NCBI GenBank assembly: GCA_035041965.1
Contig: JAPYMA010000908.1
Location: 248,001 to 312,000 of the forward strand
DNA length: 64,000 nt
DNA from: Anisakis pegreffii
Lineage: Eukaryota > Nematoda > Chromadorea > Rhabditida > Anisakidae
Direction of reading: 5' to 3'
How positions within the stretch are numbered: the first letter of the stretch is position 1; each line of letters opens with the position of its first letter. The notes beneath the pieces were generated by a model, which did not search any database, was not told the origin of the DNA, and was given only the letters and a program-made list of their open reading frames with translations. The position numbers and the translations under genes were made by a program. Of this stretch, positions 1 through 15,437 are shown one piece after another.

Positions 1-46
1 TTAATACTCCACTGTATATCCATGGTTCATATGGCACTGAATGGTC

Positions 47-918
47 TCATTCACCCCAAATCTTTTGAAATACGAACCGATTCTCTGGCGAAAGTCGTTC
101 ACAATAGCGACCACCGAACAGCGGACAGCCTGCTGCCTTTAGCTCATCGCACATTTCTTTGAAGAAACGAGCCTCCTCCATAATTTTGGTTTCCTTAAAC
201 GTTTGTGAATGCATGGAAAATGTCATCAACGATTGAAGTCATTGCTGTTGAAGATATTCACCTTTGAATTCGAGAATACTGCACAGAGAATTCTATTGTA
301 AACACTGAGAATTTGTAGAATGCGATATTGTGGATTGGATAATGGATCCAATTTGTGGATTTGAGTGGATAAGCCATATTCTTCTACATCTTATAGAGCT
401 TATTGGTTTGAATTCAACCAAATATTTTTCGGGTTCCTGTATGTGAATGATGCGGAAGTCAGTGTCTTCATATATTGTGACCGAAGGTTAGTGAGAGGGA
501 TTGCTGTTCCACATAGTAGTGATCATCAGAGAAATTGATCAAACTTGATACAGTATGCTCATGAAATTAATTTTTTTTTTGATTTTCCATTCCTTGGCTA
601 CCCCAAAGACCCAATTATAAGTAGATCAAAATCATCATGTGAATCAAAATTTACCCAGTCCTGTTCCTCCATTTTCGTGTCCAAATCCGAGTTACTGCTC
701 AGGTCACTCGAATGTGCCGATCCGTACTCATTAAGTGAGTCGCCTGGGGGCATCACTGAAAAATCTTTTACGCTATTTTAGTGTTAGTGTTGGCTCTGAT
801 TCTTTGTCTATTCAGCACATTTTTGATACAATTTCATACAAATGATTCGTGTATTACCTGAAGTCGGGTTCACCCACATATTAAGAAACAACTCATACAG
901 TACGCGCAATAGACACAT
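47..918 (-). CDS. Unrecognised small three-exon gene, about 102 aa
   Basis: Three minus-strand segments join in one frame with canonical sites: exon 1 918-858 (ATG at 918, ends phase 1 at CAG|GTAATA), exon 2 755-655 (acceptor TTTTTCAG, donor TGG|GTAAAT), exon 3 193-47 (acceptor GTTTAAG, stop TGA at 49-47). The lengths 61+101+147 nt give 102 codons plus stop. Residues 1-20 are hydrophobic (starts MCLLRVLYELFLNMW); the frame stays open a little further upstream into more hydrophobic codons, so a signal anchor or an extra 5' exon is possible. The middle is Ser/Asp/Glu-rich (SSDLSSNSDLD, MEEQDW). The C-terminal 48 residues carry conserved-looking CPLFGGRYCERLSPENR. Codon use is better than in the surrounding DNA. 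I do not recognise the family. It is transcribed divergently from the Pumilio gene. If exon 2 were not spliced, its frame would run to a stop at 600-598, which is the main alternative. Confidence 0.5.
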
Positions 919-2211
919 GCTAACGATCAATAGAATAACAGCTGATCTATATCAACTGATCATTAGAACGAAACCATTTGATTGAAAACAATAACAATGG
1001 AGAACAATAACACTGATAACGTTTCAGTGTGCCCACATTTACGACTATGTAAGTGGACTGATCAGTTTCATTGCTGGTTGGCTGTGTTGGTAAGGTGTTC
1101 TATACAACCCGCAGAAGACACATTTCATCATGACTGTTGTGAAGATGCATTAGAAAAGGACACTAAGAAAGGAATACCAACAGCATAATGCACAAGAATC
1201 ACAGTTCATTAGTTTTTAAAGCAATATGGAAGTTGTTCATGAGATTAGCAATGAGCATTTCTACTTGTAAGCTTCATGATAAATTAGCTAGAGATGATAC
1301 ATGAAATCAATCGAGAAAGTCAACATGCAGTTCATAACATCACATGACTATCGTATGGTAGGTGGTCCGGGAAGATAAGAGGTTATCAAGGTTCATCAAT
1401 TGGAATCTAAATGGCATTCTCAGCGCCGAATAATCCCTCGCTGAGACGGTCGGATATCCGTTAAAGATTAAACAGAATATTATATTCTAATGAGACGTGT
1501 GAAACCCGCCACATGTTGTTGCGATTAGCAACATGCGCTAGCTATCTAGCACTTAAGTTGCCACGATGCGTTTGATTTTTATTTGCGACGAGAAAATTAT
1601 AGGTGATTCTTGAATTTATGCGGGTTTTATCTAAAATCGTTTATTTCCATTGTGCCGATGAAATTGCTAAACCCGTTGGCTGATATTTCCTCAATGGAAT
1701 TTCTCAAGTTTATTACTGAGATTATTATCCATCTTAGGCAATGGCTGAAAAGTACTGAAAAGTTTTTTCAAAGCACTGTTTCCATACGCATTGTTTGGTT
1801 ATCGTCATTTTTCTTATAGTTTTTTTTTTGTTTTATTAGGAATGAATTGTAGCAAAATAACGGGTGCTACCGTGCCTGTTATCACAGATGCTCGTGTGCT
1901 CATACATTTCACACATAAGTCGAAGCCTGCGCGTTAGCCTCATCACTGGGCTAATCGTAAGTCTAAGCTTAAGCATACTCCTGATTTGACTTCGAATTGC
2001 ATTGATACACATGGGGCAAAGCGGTAATCTAAGCACATGCGTACAGTAGCGCTCGTTATCAGCAAAAGACAACTTGTCCTTTTGTTTTTTGTGATGTTTA
2101 TTTTCTTTATTTTCTCACTCTGATTGTGTGATCAGAACTATTCAGTGCATATCATACGCCACAGCAACGTATCATTTTTCATTAGTTTAGAAAATATTCA
2201 GCATTTGGGAA
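919..2211. other. Divergent intergenic region, no gene seen
   Basis: The space between the minus-strand small gene and the Pumilio gene should contain both promoters. I see no convincing coding exon. A short hairpin is visible at 1512-1535 (CATGTTG paired with CAACATG around a 10-nt loop). The open stretch at 982-1188 on the plus strand has four cysteines early on but no supporting splice sites, so I do not call it. Confidence 0.5.
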
Positions 2212-2223
2212 TTTGTATTTTAG
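2212..2223 (+). promoter_or_regulatory. Probable trans-splice acceptor of the Pumilio gene
   Basis: A T-rich run ending in TATTTTAG lies 9 nt upstream of the ATG at 2233. No upstream coding exon is evident, so this is best read as the spliced-leader acceptor that defines the 5' end of the mature mRNA, a common arrangement in nematodes. A cis-spliced 5' non-coding exon is the alternative. Confidence 0.5.
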
Positions 2224-2232
2224 ACAGTAAAA

Positions 2233-5200
2233 ATGGTGAGTCTTCACGGCAAATCGGGTAAAATGAAACGAAAACCAACAAAAGTGTTGAAGAAAAAACA
2301 AAAGAAAGTGAAAAAAGTAAAAACTCTCAGCTTAGTCGACAAAACAGACGATGAGGTTCTACGCAAAAACACTAAAGCGGTGAGGGAAATTTGATTATTT
2401 TCATGTTTTTCAACTGAAATTTTCCATATTTTAATCGTCATATTGCACTGGTCTCTGCATCAGTTGAGTCATATTTGAAGATACGAGATGAAAAGTTTCT
2501 TTTCTTAATCTGATCTTGAGTGATCTTTTGGATTCAAACGTGATGGAGGTTTTGGTTTATAATGATAAGGCTTTGAGCAATACACTCAGAAAAGTGATCA
2601 TCTGATATCGCAGATCACATTGAATCCGCCGTTTTTTATACAGTTTCAAACTTTTTTGTCGACCCTGGCTAGGTCAAAAAATCACTTTGGTTTTTTTAGA
2701 ATGCCAAGAAGATCCTTTTGGATGCTGATAAACCCAAGAAGAAGCGGCCTCGAACAGTCTCTTCGGGTTCATCTGTTTGCCAAGAGGAGTCGATCGGTGA
2801 GAAAAAGAAACGTGTTTCGTTTGCAAAACAATTGGAAAGCACCAATGATGAGGAGGAAATCAGCAAAGATATCGTGAGATTTTTCGTTCATTTTAACTTT
2901 TCTAATTGGGGTGAGAGATTCCATTTTTTGATTGATTTGTTGGAAAGGTCGAATTGTTGATCCCTTTACGGATGAACTGTGCTTGAGAATTTTTGGATGA
3001 CAGCAACATTTTCCTCTGTATGAAGGATAGAGGAATGGTATGCAAAAATTTCTATCAGTTAGTGATGATATGGCATATTCTGATTGTGCTTATAGTTTGA
3101 CAGTTGTGGAAGTAACCGTATCGCTGTTCAGTTTCTTATTTTTGATGACTAATTTTTACCAATCTTTGTGTTGATGACTTGAATGTTGATAGTGCTCGGA
3201 CGAGGTAATATCAATTAAGAAGAAGGTCACGACGAACGCGTCACCCGGTAAAAGCATACTGGCAAGAAAAGTGAAGGCGACGAAGAAGGCGAAATCGAAG
3301 CTGACTGGCTCTCCGTCGTCCGGAAAAGAGGACAAAGAGAATTCAATGGACACGACCAGTCCTCCGGATCAGGAAAAAGTCGTTGATCACAGCACTACCA
3401 AATCATCACCGGAGGCTGACCAAACGATGAACGAGTCAAAATCAACAAACGGAATGGAGATGGAGGTTTCACCGAAGGCAAAAAGAAGCATTCCGATGAT
3501 AAAAAGGTGAAAATACTCAGTGGTGGTGGGGTGGAGAAAGTCAAGAAACATACGAAAATACAGGTGAGTAACTTTTTTGGTCTTTTCATCTTTTAACTTC
3601 ATTATTCAGTTGGTCTTTCTTGTTCTTTTTTGTTTCGGTTGATAATTTGTACACTTTTTGAGGTCACTATTCATTAAATTTTGACTTCATAAGATCTTAA
3701 TCATTAATTGGAAATATAGATAATTAGATACAAGCCAAATATAGCCTACGGGCTCAGGCTCGCAACATCAGTGATATTGGTACATCACTCGGATTTTGAG
3801 CAAAACTTTCCTTCGCGAACGGGAAGGAATGTTTTTGCTCGAAACCGAGTGGTGTACCAATATCACTGAAAATATATAATTACTGTTCGGTTATACGGTA
3901 ATTCCAGAAAGTCATTGTGTACTTTGGGAATTGACAGATTCAAACTTTTTTGTGCATATTTCCGAAGGTTATTGAAACGACAGTGATAATATGTAAACAT
4001 TTGAGATGAGTGTTATGAATAAATGAGATATCAGGTGACAAGGAAAGTGAAAGAGAAGCTGATGACAATGAATCGTAAAGAGCGACGAGCATTCATCAAA
4101 GAGTTGCAACGGAAACGCAAACCCAATTTCGATTTGGCTTTGAAATGTAAACAGTTGTGGGAGAAAATTCGAAGGTGATTATTCTTATTAATTGTTTTGG
4201 TTTGTTATAGTGCTGATTGTGAGATAAAAGGAAACATGTCATTTGTTGGTGTAAATTATGAACTGTAATTTTTCACTTGTGATTAGTTATCACTGCTGCA
4301 TGGTATTTTTCATTTCGTTCGTTTATTCGTTAAGATGTTTTCTTTCACTGAAATAGTCAACTGAGCTCCAGTTATTGAATAAGTGCTTAATGGTAGTGAG
4401 GGTAGTTTCGAGATCCTGATGAAATGACGGCATTGAGTCATGATATGAGTAGTCGAAATATTAGAGTGCTAAGATTGCTATAATTGTAATTATTGTTATA
4501 ATTATTGACTAGTGAGATGAAGACTGGATGATTTCATGTCACTAGTTCAGTAATTGTTGTTTTGTTGACAGTGCGAAATGTCAAGAGGCAGATCGTGAGA
4601 AGTACGTTCATGAGCTGTATGGATTGGTGAAAGGTAAAGCCAAGGAACTGATCTACGCACACGATACGTGCCGAGTGATAGAGTGCCTAACGAGTCTTCC
4701 AAAAGGCACTATTCGATCGTTGTTATTCGATGAATTATGCCCAGAAATTGTACGAATGAGCAAATCGAAATATGCGCGATTCTTTGTGACGAAGATGCTC
4801 AAAAATGGGTATGTTTAGTTTCGATTTCAGTTAGATATTTTTGTTGTTATTTGCCGATTTTGTCAGGAAAGTTATCATTTTACCTCCACATTCTTTGTAT
4901 TCTTTGAATCCGTTTGATTTTAGTCGCATATACGAGCACTCAAACCTTTTAGTTTTTAGATTTCAGGTCGTAGTTTTCGTGAATGAAACGAAGTGTTTTA
5001 TATAATCATTCATATAATCATAATATAATCATCATCATTCATAGAATCAATTATATAATCATCATTCATATAATTTATTTATATAATCATGTTTTATAAT
5101 TTCCACGTTTCAGATCCGCAGCACAGCGGAATATAATAATCAACGCATTCCGTGGTCATTGTGTATCACTGATGCGTATTCAGTGGGCCGCAGAAGTGCT

Positions 5201-8200
5201 GGAAACAGCTTACAACGACTACGCAAACGCAGAGCAACGTTCGAATATTGTCTCTGAATTCTACGGGAAAGAGTACCTCTTATTTAAGGTAGTTGGTTCA
5301 TTTTTTGTTCATTTGATTGAGTGGATACTTTCGGTGAGTAGTTACTTCAGATGATTGAGCGTGTTATTTATTGAGCTTTTCGAGAAATCTGTTTCAAGTT
5401 GCTGTGTGATTTTAGGCATTCGCATAGGTTATTGTTTATTTCAGGACGAAAGTTTGAAAGTGGTGACGTTGAAGGATATACTGGAAAAAGATCCAGCTAA
5501 GAAAGCAGTTATAATTAAGAATTTGGAAGAGCTCTTGAAAGATATTGTGCCGAAGTAATGAGTTATTTGTGTGCTCATTTATGTGCTCATATTTTGCTTA
5601 TCTTATTTTTTTGTTGGCTTTGTTTTAACAACAATGTTGTATCTACGAATCTATCGAAAAGTAGTTTTCATTTATAATCGCGCTTACAGAAGACAACTGA
5701 AATTGAGTTTAACACATCGACTGCTCAACGAGTTCTTTGCGTATTGTAATGAGGAGCAAAAAACCGAAATGATCGATTCATTGAAGGAGCGAATACCTGA
5801 GGTCAGTTGTGGTCTTTTAGTTTCAACTTTTTTATCATTTTAACAAAAGAATCTGAGATTTGGCAGACTGTATTTTATGCAGTAGCGTTTTGTTGTCGTT
5901 TTACCTGGATTACCTGGAATGGCCAGGCTGTCATCAAACGTTTGTAACGTTGCTGGCCACAATGCTCGCAATGTTTCCGTGCACATTATTTTAGCCTTAA
6001 TTTACGCCACCCCGCTGGCTAGGCGAGCAGGCCAACCGAGCACAACCGAGTAATTAATTAGTTGACGTGAATACTTTGCATAATTAATCGTAATCAAATT
6101 ATTGATCCAAATCAGTCAAATATTGAATTTATTGTTGTATTTTCTGTTTATGTAAATTTGACATTTTATGTAAGTCTGTTGATGTATTTTTGTGAAAAAG
6201 TTTGATTGCGTTATATTTCACTGTGTGATTTCAGATTATCCATACCAATGACGGTACACGGATAGCATTGCAGTGTATTTGGGGAGGCACAGCCAAAGAG
6301 CGAAAGGTCAGAGCGACATTCATGAGTGTTTCACTGCAGTTTTGTTTGTTCTGAAATGAAATCAGTTATCATATCAGTTGCCAGAGTTAACTGCGCATAT
6401 TTTTGCAGATGATTGTGAAGAATTTCAAGTCGTTAGTAGTGAAGACGTGTTTGGAAGAATTCGGACATCGTGTTCTGATCGGTATTTTTGATGCGGTTGA
6501 CGATACAGTCTTAGTGAACAAATATATTGTTTCGGTGGGTGTATTTCGCGATCATGAGCAATTTTTTAGAAGTTTTATATCAAAAAATTTGCGAATGTTT
6601 TCGGGAAGTTTATAAATGTAAGGAAGCAAAGTAATAGATTTCAAGAGAATGTTCATTCAAGGAAATAGCCAACGAAGTGGGAACAGTGGCGTTGAATAAG
6701 TTTGGTGAGCGTGTGCTGCATTATTTGATCAATCCACGTGACCCACGATATTTCGGTAAAGGATCTATTGATATCTTCAAAGAAGTGAGTGCAAGAGATT
6801 ATTTATTCCATTTTCAGTATTTCGATGGTTTTGGAATGGTTTTTAATTGATTTGAAATGGGGTTTCTTTTATTTTCTTGCATGTTTTAGTAATAACCAAA
6901 ATACGCCATGATCTTCATAATAATAATAAATTGTTTACATAAAAACCAAAATACGTCATGATCTTCATAATAATAACTGTAATAATAATAAATTTTTTAT
7001 AATGACTGTAAATCTGATAATAATAATAATCCGTAAATTTGGGGAAAATTGTTTGCGATCAGAACACGATGTTGATTGATTTATATTCGTTTGTTGAAGG
7101 GTGATAACAACGCACACAGTAAGAAGGATGCAAAGGAACGATACGCACAGTTGTTTGGGGCAATCGCGAAACCATTAATGACTTATATAAGTGCCAATTT
7201 GAATGAACTGTTGTTCGATACGCTCACAGCACTGCTCGTGCTGAATATATTGGAGCCATCAGGTAACTGAATTGATGACATTAGCAGAGTTTTTATTTTT
7301 TTGAGTAATCTGAAAGATTTGATGAATTTTTTTGATTTGTGAAACTTTTATTGTCATTATTCAAGCAGTTTAGTGGTCGTTATTCCGGAGTAATTCGATC
7401 TTACGGAAGAGATATATTGGAAAAATTGTGGTCATATCCTCTTATTTGTACAGATAATGCGTTTATCCATTTGAAATGGTGCGATGTTTGCTGTGGAAAA
7501 TCTATGTAAAATGAATGTTGGGAGTGCTGAATGCCTGTGTAATTGAAGATGAAGTGTTTTTGCATTGATGCAGTGTGAAAATTTTGAGATTCAGAAATCA
7601 AATTGCCTGCATCTATTTTAGGTGAAACGGATTTGTTCACAAGGACGATTGACGATGAGGATCGTCGTGAGTGTTATGAAGGTATCGCGAAGCTTTGCGG
7701 TGAAGAATTCATACCGTGCGATACAGAGCGATTACATGCCATCGAACATCCGAATGCACACTTCGTCATATCGAAGCTCTTACAAGCTGACTCGAAATTC
7801 GACGTGAAATTGAGCGATCACTTAATGGGTTTGGGTGAGGCAACACTCTCGTCGTGGGTAAGTTCTGCAATGCTGATTGCTTTCTTTATTGTGCAGTCAC
7901 AATGTCTATCTATTCTATTCATGAACCATCACTAGATTCTGTTAGATCAGTGCTTTCCACGCTGGGGTGATCCATTACCCTCTTTGATGGTCTGAGTGGA
8001 CCGTCATTATCCGCTCTCCCGTTTTGCTACAGTAGTGCTATTTCTATGCATAACATCAGAACTAATTCCCTCCTCTGACACCTGACACCTCTATTACCCC
8101 CCGACACCTCTAAATTATCCAAAAAGAGGTAGTTTCCTCTGAAATGGGGACAATTGTACTAGATAGATGGTAGTAATTTTAGAGTGGAAACACTTTTCAC

Positions 8201-8560
8201 TGACTTTTGAGAACATTTCGATGAGCACAATTTGTTTGAAACAATCTTATGAATTTAAATGATATGAACAATTTTATGTTGGTATTTCACTTATTGTTAG
8301 TTATTTTGCAAATTGGGAGAGTTTTTCCGAGTATTCTCTGGGAAATAAAAAAACTGTCGAAAAATCTTCATTCAGTAATCCATAACTCAACTCCTTTTCA
8401 GGTTTCCTGTAATCGTGGTTGCTTCATTTTGTTGCACATGTTCGAGAACGGCTCTGAGGAAGCGAAGAGCATGTTGCAAAAGTGTATTCCATTGGCAACG
8501 TTGAAGAATTATTCGACGAAAGGGGCGCAAGCACTCTTGAAAAAACTCTCGCCCAAGTAG
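2233..8560 (+). CDS. puf-12: Pumilio-repeat nucleolar protein, PUM3/Puf-A/Puf6 family (14 exons, about 758 aa)
   Basis: Exons: 2233-2379, 2700-2873, 3193-3506, 4043-4174, 4572-4808, 5114-5288, 5445-5554, 5693-5801, 6235-6306, 6409-6534, 6662-6784, 7100-7262, 7622-7857, 8402-8560 (TAG). Phases agree throughout and the total is 2277 nt. Residues 1-210 are a lysine-rich, low-complexity nucleolar-type tail. Residues about 213-256 (MNRKERRAFIKEL, then KPNFDLALKCKQLWE) match the family signature just before the repeats. Pumilio-like helical repeats follow, with degenerate core motifs such as KYARFFVTKML, HCVSLMR, NDGTRIALQCIWGG, FGHRVLIGIFD and KFGERVLHYLINP. The C-terminal part (from KERYAQLFGAIAKPLM) fits the CPL domain. 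Family members bind RNA/DNA non-specifically and act in large-subunit ribosome biogenesis in the nucleolus; unlike classical PUF proteins they are not 3'UTR regulators. The exon 3/4 junction is the least certain (see findings). The symbol is by presumed orthology to the C. elegans gene. Confidence 0.9.
3768..3869. repeat. Long near-perfect inverted repeat in Pumilio intron 3
   Basis: Arms of about 39 nt (3768-3807 and 3830-3869) start TCAGTGATATTGGTAC and end GTACCAATATCACTGA, with only a few mismatches. The 22-nt centre also pairs (TCCTTC with GAAGGA), so the whole segment folds into one long hairpin. It looks like a small foldback element or MITE inserted in the intron. Confidence 0.75.
4995..5100. 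repeat. AT-rich ATAATCAT simple repeat in intron
   Basis: Many imperfect copies of ATAATCAT and CATTCATATAAT fill the intron just upstream of the exon at 5114. This is low-complexity sequence with no coding potential. Confidence 0.7.
5903..6100 (+). repeat. Dispersed repeat family A, copy 1 (in Pumilio intron 8)
   Basis: About 200 nt beginning ACCTGGATTACCTGGA is closely matched at 10419-10612 and, shorter, at 26025-26118 (inverted) and 28029-28058. Near its left end TGGCCAG (5920-5926) pairs with CTGGCCA (5953-5959), enclosing a second short inverted pair ACGTTTGTAACGT, so it has an intrinsic hairpin. It carries no ORF; it is a non-autonomous mobile repeat by its distribution. Confidence 0.8.
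6893..6977 (+). repeat. Tandem duplication of about 33 nt, period about 51
   Basis: The segment AACCAAAATACGCCATGATC, continuing through CTTCATAATAATAA, occurs at about 6893 and again at about 6944 with one C/T change. It is followed by a TAATAATAA-rich tract. It lies in a Pumilio intron. Confidence 0.7.
7946..8152 (+). repeat. Dispersed repeat family B, copy 1 (in Pumilio intron 13)
   Basis: A C+T-rich segment of about 205 nt (GATGGTCTG, CGTCATT, GCATAACATCAGAACTA, ATTACCC, AAATTATCCAAAAA in this order) recurs with moderate divergence and the same order at 42996-43206. Its base composition contrasts with the A+T-rich host intron. No ORF was found in it. It is a second dispersed element, unrelated to family A. 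Confidence 0.75.
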
Positions 8561-10418
8561 TTTCACGTGTGAATTGTTTGCTCTCAGTTGGCCCGATTCG
8601 ATCGTATTCGATCCATCTGAGAATCAGCTCATTGAACAGTTTTGTTGATATTTGATTATGATGTTGTTAATTGCAGATGTATAATATTTAATCAGCGATG
8701 TACGAAGTGTGTGTTTGAGCACAGCATGAATTGATTTCATTCATTTCAATTTTTGTTGCTGTAATAATCTCGTGAATGTTCATTATTTGAAGGTAATAAT
8801 CCATTTATTTTATGTCTTGATTGATTGATTGCTCAACAGGGTTGATCTAGCAAGATTATAAGAAAAGAACTGATGACTGGAATGAGTCTCGTTTGGTGAG
8901 ATAATTCGGTTTCAATTTCCCATTTTCAGTGGGAATTATTTGAATGCGATTAGGTTTTGAGTGAAACTTTTGGCGATATTTCGAGTGAAAGTTAACATTT
9001 GTTGTGTGTACATCGTTTGCATTTGGTAGTTTTGAGTATGTACCAAATCGATGTGATTGATTAGATATTACTTACAAATTGATATTGATGCTTTTTCGTG
9101 TTTTTGTGAGAGCCTGATCCGAGGAGGACATTTTATTCATTAGTTCAGTTGGGAGAAAGAATCAGGGAGCGATTGGGGAGGGCTTTGCTGCTTTGTGTGG
9201 ATTCAACGGATTCAGACGGCTCTTATTTGATGCAGAGTCAGATTCGTTCATTTATCCATTCAAAGGAGTGGTTATTGATGAGAGTATGTGAATAAGGGCT
9301 GCAATTGGGAGCAATTTATTGACTGATGAGAAGGGAAATTATCTCATTTTCACTTGTTCCGAGTAGAAACAACCGCGTAATTTTGTTGATTTCATTAAAA
9401 GAATTGTTTCGAAAGGGTTTTGTTGTAATTGTTGTTATCATTAGATATTGTTGTTGTTTGGTGTTGTGAAGAAATTTTAAGAATGTTTTTTGTTATTCAT
9501 ATTCGTATTGAGATGATTATATTGAAAAGAATATGTGGTTGATAATAAACTGATTGCCCGATTGTTTTCATTCATCTTCACATAATCAACTCGAATAGTT
9601 AAGTTGTTATGACTGTTTACCTAACTGTGTGGCTTGGCCAGATTTTAGAATTTTTATACTTGTAACATCTTAGTGGTACCATTGGTATCTAGTTAAATTC
9701 ACTGAAATGAAGTGGAAACGTTGAACGAAAGCGAGATGTCGTAATTGTTGTTTGGTCTATAATTACACTAAAAAATTGTAATAGTGGCATGGTTCATGCA
9801 TATAAGCAATCAATTGAGAAAATCATATGACTTAATTTATCGTTTTGTGATACCTTTTTGAACATATTTAGTTGAGTAATTTAAGATCCAAATACACGGC
9901 ATAAAAATGAAAGTATCTTCGATTAGGCATGTTCAATCCGATAGCGAAGAATTTTCTTATTTGGTGGAAGTCGAGATTCATGGGGTTGTTCGGCATAATT
10001 CAGCACTCGACTATACTGAATGAATCTATTGATTCTGCAGAGAGCGCGATGCAAGAAAGGATCTCAAAGCAGAGTATTTAGCTTAAATGCCATTTATTTT
10101 CAGTTGAGCTTCTGAGTGTCAAGAAGCATAGACTCCAGCGTTGAAAATATCAAAACTGTTTTGCTGACCTGTATTTCTAAGCATTGAAGCGTCTTCCTAG
10201 GCATCCTCATATTTTAGGTTCTTTTTCTATTGAATAGATCGAATAGATTCATGGAAGTGTACGAAGTTGAGCATCGGAATCGTTTGAAAACGATGTTTCA
10301 ATGATTTTCTATAGTGCAGTGTTGACTGATCACTGGTTGATATATATCGCGAACTCCGCGAACTGAAACCCGTTACCCAAACTCATATTAAAACTAATTC
10401 AAGTAAAATATAGTTTTC
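8561..10418. other. 3' flank of the Pumilio gene, no gene seen
   Basis: A+T-rich sequence after the Pumilio stop codon. A canonical AATAAA occurs at 9544-9549, nearly 1 kb downstream of the stop; it may be a distal polyadenylation signal, but nearer non-canonical signals are equally possible. No ORF or repeat of note. Confidence 0.4.
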
Positions 10419-10612
10419 TGGATTTCTGGATTGGCTAGGCTGTCATCAAACGTTTGTAAAGTTGCTGGCCACAATGCTCGCAATGTTTCCGTGCACATTG
10501 CTTTAGCCTCAATTTACGCCACCCCACTGGCTAAGCCAGCAGGCCAACCGAACACAACCGAGTAATTAATTAGTTACCGTGAATACTTTGCATAATTACT
10601 CGTAACCAAACA
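10419..10612 (+). repeat. Dispersed repeat family A, copy 2
   Basis: Closely matches 5903-6100 over its full length, with scattered substitutions (for example GTTTGTAAAGTTG for GTTTGTAACGTTG). In this copy an internal CTGGCTAAGCCAG is a perfect short palindrome, whereas copy 1 has CTGGCTAGGCGAG. It lies in intergenic DNA between the Pumilio and GAPDH genes. Confidence 0.8.
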
Positions 10613-11904
10613 TCAATCCAATAAATAATCATAACTCTAATAAAATAAATATTCCGCCGATCGCTCACAGCGATTGACAAAACAACCAATCGATGTCCAA
10701 GTAACAATGTTTTAGTACATGTTCATTCCGATGAACATATACTAAAATATAGTATTGTCTGCAAAATACAATCAAATATAAATTATTATATGCAAACTTC
10801 AGACCAGATCATTCAATGTAGAATAGGGCAATGATCAAACATCCAAACCGCTATTCAGCAGACTAATAATCCTCCAATTCACATACACAACGCGTTATAT
10901 GCTGATTTACTATACCCTGTTATCAACCACTCAACTCTATACTTACAAACGGTAAATTCATCATACTATTGATATAAAAGACTACAACAATTGATATCAT
11001 AATCAAGCCCGTAGCAAATCCTGTAGATCATAATGACTTTCTATTGGAAAACGCGCCTCTGAGCGCGTGAGAGCATAAAAAGGAGGTCCGGTGATTTGTG
11101 GTGATTTTTTCTATTGTAATAAAGTTATTGCAACTGTTTCTTGCCTCAACTTCACAGCAATAACAACTGGGACAAAACAGTCTTCATGACAATATACCTA
11201 TAAAACATAGTTGCTCCTGTACAAACTTGAGGTGTGCTCCAGTATAAACCTGAGGACAGCGATAGTTTGAAGGCGGTGAGCATGATACTGCTAAAGTAAT
11301 GTACGATTGATCAATAGATATACAGTGTGTTGAAATGAGCACTGCCCAGCAAATGCAGTACCTTCAGGAAATCAGCTATTTCTCTGAATGTAAGCAAAAT
11401 CGCCCGACAACATAAATACTTTTCAGAAACCAGAGAATCTGGTAAATCCCATGCTGAGAAAAAATCACAATCCTTCAAGTCAGTCCAATCTACAGTCATC
11501 ATCGCAACAACTCGTGATATGACAGAATTACGCAAGAATTCCAACATCAATTACTGGATCATATGCTGCAACATTGTGAAAGCGGAAGGTATCAATTCTC
11601 CACATTTTCTGAGCGGCTCCAACTCAGTCTCAAATCAACACTATCGTCCAGGCTCCCCAATATTCCTAGGCTCAAGTTCTGGACCGTCACCTATCTACTG
11701 ATATTCTACGACGTTTCAATCCTTCAAAGTCACTAGAGTGCTGATCGACAATGGGTTATGAGCTATATTCTTTCAGCTGCAAACGACTACAGGTGTATAC
11801 TGAGGGGAATAAATTTATTAACTCCACTTATTAGATTAAAATATGCCTACATATCACTGGACACCGGGCAAACGAAACGAAACGAATAGAAACTGTAATG
11901 AATA
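10613..11904. other. Convergent intergenic region, no gene seen
   Basis: Non-coding sequence between the 3' ends of the Pumilio and GAPDH genes. Plus- and minus-strand open stretches at about 11311-11701 overlap each other, lack supporting splice sites and resemble nothing known to me. Confidence 0.4.
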
Positions 11905-11910
11905 TTTATT
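11905..11910 (-). terminator. Possible GAPDH polyadenylation signal
   Basis: TTTATT on the plus strand reads AATAAA on the GAPDH strand, about 560 nt past its stop codon. This would give a long 3' UTR for a nematode housekeeping gene, so a nearer non-canonical signal may be used instead. Confidence 0.25.
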
Positions 11911-12466
11911 AAAAGAACATTAAAACAACAACACATCTAATTTACTGAATATTTGATTATAAGACAATCAAACGTGTGAAGTTAGAAAGTACATTGTTGA
12001 TAACACTGACTCAACAAGACTGATGCCTTTCTTGTGTGTATTGAATATAGAATCCGAAGAAAACTGTCACTTAGGATTGCTAGGATTAAGACCAACAACA
12101 CAATAAGTATGCAAATCAGTTACTGACAATAAGTGGGCAAACAATACCTTTTTACGAGAATTACTCACAATCAGAAATTTCATCCTACTAAACTAATAAC
12201 ACGGCAAAGTATTATTAATCCATGTAAACCACAAATAAATATCAAGCTCTCTGCACAAATTCTATACTTTGATATCTACTCAATCATCTTATCCATTTGT
12301 TGGCTGATATATTTTCGATGAACTCAACAACGGAATAATGGAAATGACAATAAAACCGCAGTAAACTTGAAGAAACATTCATAAAATTGAGTTATCAGAA
12401 CTTAAAAGCGTCTAAAACAGTAATCTTCTTCATCTTGATGTAATCGGTATTGACAGTACTTAACAT

Positions 12467-15437
<2,971 letters not shown>

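Noticed and set aside
1836..2072. Minus-strand ORF of 78 codons
   Set aside because: No homology, no flanking splice sites and ordinary composition; it lies in the intergenic space before the Pumilio gene.
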